Position numbers and translations under genes: made by a program. The notes under the pieces are model-generated. The model had not been told where the DNA came from, did not search any database, and saw only the letters and a list, made by a program, of their open reading frames with translations. A stretch of DNA of 64,000 bases, from positions 59,154,610 to 59,218,609 of the forward strand of contig CAMTDV010000013.1 of the NCBI GenBank assembly GCA_947069175.1, written 5' to 3'. This stretch comes from Scalesia atractyloides. Its lineage: Eukaryota; Streptophyta; Magnoliopsida; Asterales; Asteraceae. This document shows positions 60,120 through 64,000 of this stretch, one piece after another (within the stretch, counting starts at the first letter, position 1; every line of letters begins with the position of its first letter).

Positions 60120-60446
60120 TTTTTTGCCGGAGTTGACATGTTAACCAAGAGAGGTTTTAACATCCATTAACATGGGGAGTGAATCATTTGAAAAATATAT
60201 TAACTTATCATGTCATCTTTAACACCAATGAAGTTAGAGTATACCCCAAATCATAAGAGACTAAAATAGATTCTACAAATATACTTAGGTCTTGGGTGTA
60301 CTCTAATTTCATTGGAGTTGAGATAACATGATAGATTAACATGTCTTTCAAATAACTCTCTCACCATATCAAGGGATGTTAACCCCCCCCCCCCCCCCCC
60401 CCAAAACCCCAGGTTAACATGTTATCTTTAGGCAAAAAAACTTTAG
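60120..60446. mobile_element. Foldback MITE with a 20-C tract
   Basis: The two halves are inverted copies: GACATGTTAACC near 60134 pairs with GGTTAACATGTT near 60412, and ATCATTTGAAA (60183) ... CCAATGAAGTTAGAGTA (about 60223) pairs with TACTCTAATTTCATTGG ... TTTCAAATAACT. Outer ends TTTTTTGCC / GGCAAAAAA. Central loop at about 60250-60296. No ORF. A run of 20 C lies at 60383-60402. Target duplication unclear. Confidence 0.65.
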
Positions 60447-60517
60447 GCAAAAAAAGAATAAGAAATTAATGCTATTTATTGTCAATGTTTATTTTAGATA
60501 AGAAGTTAACGAAATTG

Positions 60518-60540
60518 TATTATTATTATTATTATTATTT
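60518..60540. repeat. (TAT)n microsatellite
   Basis: Seven to eight TAT/ATT repeats. Confidence 0.9.
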
Positions 60541-61429
60541 TGTACTTAATGTAAATATTTAAAATTAAAATAATTAAAAAAAATGGTGGGCAAGGTAGAG
60601 TTAACAAGGTTAAACCATTTCCTTACGATGAGGTGGAGTAAAAAAGAGAAAAACGGCTGATATTAGATGTCCTCAATTGTAGAATTTATGTGAACAAAAC
60701 AACCGGGAAATTAGGGTGGGAAAGGGAAAATATGAAGATCAAATATTGTTAACTCATAAACTCACTTACTCTATGGTTGATAATATTTTTTATTAATTGT
60801 ACCGTATTAACGAGCATTTTATTCTCTTTAATTTGAGTAGGCTATTGATATATTTTTTCTTAATTTTTAAAATATTTTACTTTACAAGTTATAACGTTAA
60901 GTGACTATATACCAATACGTAATATGCATATTTATTCGTGAAACAAGTGTAACGCTACGTGATTATGTATCAGTACGTAAATATGTAAAAATAATTAACT
61001 ATATAGTATTACGCGATTTTGAATACCCCACCACGTGATTACGTGGTTTCATTATAGTATTATATGAGAACCCACTAAGTGATTACGAAATTACGTACTG
61101 ATCATAATTGTAGTAAAAAAACAAAATATATAATATATAATATTTCACATGGTGCCTAATATTTTGGTATAATCACGAGATTAGTATGGATGTAATATAA
61201 AACATTAAAAAATCAACCTATAATACTCTTGTAGTGCCCTATATTACATATTTAATCGCATAATAAATCATAAAAGTTAAATTCTGTTAATGAATGTGTA
61301 ATCACGTAATAAGCATAACTGTAATAACATCAATTATAATAATCCTATTAAATGTGTAATTGATGTGCGCAAAATGCAACATATAAATTACATCAAACAA
61401 AGCATAAAATCAATCCTTTTCGGCACTAA
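60541..61429. other. AT-rich segment, nothing identified
   Basis: Many CACGTGATTACG/ACGTAAT-like words recur (60950-61100), but no gene or element ends are seen. Confidence 0.5.
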
Positions 61430-62605
61430 TGTTGGAAAAAGCATATTCCTTTGTTTACTTTTAAATTACAGGATTAAAAGAGCTTAAATGAACAGCAATT
61501 AACAGCCAAAACCACACAAATACAAAGAAGGACGATTGAACAACTTGCCAAACCCCCATTCACATCCAAAAGAATAGAAATAACGAAGACAAAAACTTAG
61601 GCACAGGGTCGTGCCTAGTCAAAAATTCTCTACAGAAAAAGACAACAGGAACACACAACCAACACGGGGCCGTGCCAATTCAACATGGGTCGTGGTTAAC
61701 TTTAAATTAGTAGAATTTGGGACAGTACAACAAGTACGCTGACCATGGAGCCGTGCTCTGTCTTCACGGGGCATGTTGATACAACGACTAAACATCTGCA
61801 GTTAATGTAGGGAGAGAAAAAGTCCACCACGGGGCCGTGCTAGGAGGGCACAGGGTCGTTGTCACCTTATGTTTCCAGCTATAAATAGAGGTGCTTGGTT
61901 AATTAGAAAGGCATCCCTTGGCAAACCATTTCTCTCACACCTGCCATCAGTCCACCAACACTACCACTACAACATCAACACCCACCACTATCATCAATCT
62001 TTCATCTTTTAGAGTGTGTAGTAGTCTCGGGATCCAAGATCGATCACAAGAGTTCTTGTCAAACAAATGCCATGCTTGGCTAAATCTCTTACATCACTTG
62101 TGAAGACAAATCTTTTATGTATTAATTTTGATTTCCAATCATTGGCAATTTTTATTTAGGTATGTATTAATGACTTTCGTAACTAGTTTTTTTATATTTA
62201 AAGTGAACTTTAATTAAACAATTCTTCATGTTTCGTTGATTCACTCCTTTTTGTCTTTACGGTCTATATAAAGCACATTAACTACCTAGAAGGGGTTAGA
62301 AGGTGTTTGGGTAAAGTTCTTGTCTCGTTTAGTGTATAGATCCTGGAGGACTTGGTTCAAGCTTATTAGGACTTCCCTTGAGGCAAATAGCATCAAACTG
62401 TGTGGAGTAAGAACGGCTTGAACCCATTATTAATAAACTACTATTAGAACTTTCTTCGGCCTTGCGGGACTGTATCCCTGCTGACTCAGACCAATATGGA
62501 CAAGAGTAACGTCGCCTTCACAAGAGGGGCCTACCACTTTTCGCATTAATAACTTACTTAATTATTTTCCAATATGCCGACCTTGCGAGACTGTATCCTT
62601 AATAA
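61430..62605 (+). mobile_element. Copy F2: LTR/leader of the same element as F1
   Basis: Homologous in opposite orientation to 24380-25146. Possible start TGTTGGAAAAAGC at 61430. It holds seven variants of CACGGGGCCGTG between 61600 and 61860 upstream of CTATAAATAG (61881-61890). The duplicated unit containing CGGCCTTGCGGGACTGTATCC appears at about 62456 and, cut short, at 62574-62600. Confidence 0.55.
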
Positions 62606-62679
62606 CTTACTGGAGGGTTATGGTCCCAAAAACTCTGCGCCTACACAAGGAACCATACCCTCAGTGACAAAAATTCACA

Positions 62680-63370
62680 AGAATAACCTTGCGAGCAATG
62701 CGCAACGGTGCGCCTTTCTTGAAACTAGCGGGTCACACAACGAACCTTGCGCAACCTGCTCAACGGTAAGTTAGACCTAGAAGCACAGGCCCATGACCCT
62801 GTGTTTAAGAAAGCATTGCGCATTGCGCGTAATGGCAATACAACTCCAATGATAGCAGGTCATACAACAAACCTTGTGTACATGGCGCAACGGCAAGTTA
62901 GACTGATACTTGCAGGTCCCCAATGAGCCTTGCGTACTTGGCACAATGGCAAGTTAGACCAATACTTACAGGTCGCACAACGAGCCTTAAGTACATGGCG
63001 CAACGACAAGTTACACTGATACTAGCTGATCACCAATGAGCCTTGCGTACTTTGCGCAACGGCAAGTTATATCAATACTTGCTGCTCACCCAACGAGCCA
63101 TGCGTACTTGGCGCAACGGCAAGTTAGACCAATACATACATGTCGCACAACGAGCCTAGCGTACATGGCGCAACGACAAGTTAGCACCTACTAGCTGATC
63201 ACACAACGAGCCTTGCGTACTTGGCGCAACGGCAAGTTAGATCAATACTTGCTGATCACACAACGAGCCTTGCGTACTTGGCGCAACGAAAAGTTAGATC
63301 AATACTTGCAGGTCGCACAACGAACCTTGCGTACTTGGCGTAACGACGAGTTAGACCAACAAGCGCAGGC
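62680..63370 (+). repeat. 58-bp minisatellite
   Basis: About twelve imperfect units built from CGAGCCTTGCGTACTTGG, CGCAACGGCAAGTTAGA and CAATACTTGCAGGTCGCACAA; successive GAGCC starts near 63095, 63153, 63208, 63266 and 63324 are 55-58 bp apart. Confidence 0.85.
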
Positions 63371-64000
63371 CTCTTTACCCTGCGCGGATCAAATAACCCA
63401 CTAGCCGCGAAGTCCTAAAAGCCTTGCAAAAGGACAAGACAAATATGAGAGCTACTCATAGTCTTGTGGACAAAAGGACTTATCCCTGCAACTCTACGCT
63501 GGCCATAAAGCACTGACAAAGCCACGTAGAAGGGAGAAGCGCAAAGAGGCATTGACTACATACAAGGGTTCAGAGTGGCAGAGTTATGACCTAATGGGCG
63601 CCGAGCAGGTTGTGTCAGACTGCGTCCCATGAACAGTAATGCAGAGGACAATCTATGCACCAACCAAACACACGGCAGCGACTGTCACACCTGCTCCACT
63701 TTCGGCTGATGACAGGTCCTAGGCAAGGGACATCTGCCATGACATGTGGCACCATTCAACATCCAACAAAGCATACCTTCTGCAAGAGATCATTTAATGA
63801 TCATTGCAGAGGGACAGAACGGATATCCTGGTCGTCTGGGCCAGGCCCAAGGCCCATCAGCCCATCTCCTAAACCTATCGATCTTCGGCTATAAAATGAG
63901 TATTGCACCAAGGTAAAAAGGGGGATTCATCTTCAGCTACATTCACAATACTATTGCATACTACTTTTGAGTTTCCCTTCTTATTACTTGCAGTACCAAA
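63371..64000 (+). repeat. Probable LTR (Tat/Ogre-like) with TATA box, cut by the window edge
   Basis: GC-richer than its surroundings, non-coding, with GGCTATAAAATGAG (TATA box at about 63890) followed by a leader-like stretch. A minisatellite directly before an LTR is common in Tat-lineage 3' untranslated regions. A start such as TGTCACACCTGC (63683) is possible but unproven. Confidence 0.4.

Noticed and set aside
61918..62103. 61-codon ORF as a host gene
   Set aside because: It is part of the F-element LTR/leader: the DNA is shared with 24913-25137 but the reading frame is not kept.
63655..63894. 79-codon ORF near the right edge
   Set aside because: Lies in LTR-like DNA just before a TATA box and has no domain or codon signal.

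Overview
The window is repeat-dense, AT-rich plant nuclear DNA in which I find no convincing intact host gene. Almost everything readable is a nested stack of LTR retrotransposons, plus fragments of a LINE, SINE-like sequences, a foldback MITE and minisatellites. Plant origin rests on primer-binding sites matching initiator tRNA-Met (TGGTATCAGAGC), Ty1/copia elements with an extra ORF 3' of pol (Sirevirus-like layout), and a Ty3/gypsy chromovirus with a chromodomain. The extra-ORF families resemble, from memory, proteins common in Asteraceae genomes; the species cannot be named from this window.

Layout. 1-187: start of a minus-strand gypsy LTR that interrupts the 3' LTR of copia element C. 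188-23161: element C (minus), decayed, with LTRs at 188-302 and 22778-23161 and an env-like ORF at 341-3935. It is split by a complete Tekay-type gypsy insertion at 5774-15259 (2.6 kb LTRs, TSD GTATT) that has lost protease, RT and RNase H. 23162-23890: LINE 3' end and a SINE-like tail. About 24100-25146: copy F1 of another LTR element (minus). 25147-31352: copia element D (plus; LTR and gag only), interrupted by a gag/pol-less element E (27400-30475, minus, TSD TGACC). 31353-36533: 3' tail, LTR, PBS and gag of copia element B (plus). 38092-38998: part of a gypsy LTR. 38999-53663: copia element A (minus), with LTR, full-length though disrupted gag-pol-env-like interior and LTR, followed by 1 kb of a second tandem interior. 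53664-57493: gypsy LTR-like sequence. 57494-61429: AT-rich DNA with a SINE-like insert, a duplicated block and a MITE. 61430-62605: copy F2 of the F element (plus). 62680-63370: 58-bp minisatellite. 63380-64000: LTR-like sequence with a TATA box.

Three patterns go beyond ordinary decay. (1) Each gypsy LTR carries a tandem trio of tRNA-like modules (A box, B box, oligo-T) with a period of about 165 bp, plus one opposed module. (2) Five copia-type families (A-E), whose LTR sequences are largely different, carry dense arrays of a CGTACG-centred palindrome just upstream of the TATA box, and again between PBS and gag and between pol and the env-like ORF. (3) Both env-like ORFs are preceded by a strong 3' splice site, and the pol-env spacer has a conserved non-coding block with a TACTAAC branch-point motif, which suggests the env-like protein is made from a spliced RNA.

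All gag/pol reading frames are interrupted, so no element appears autonomous here. All alignments were made by eye.
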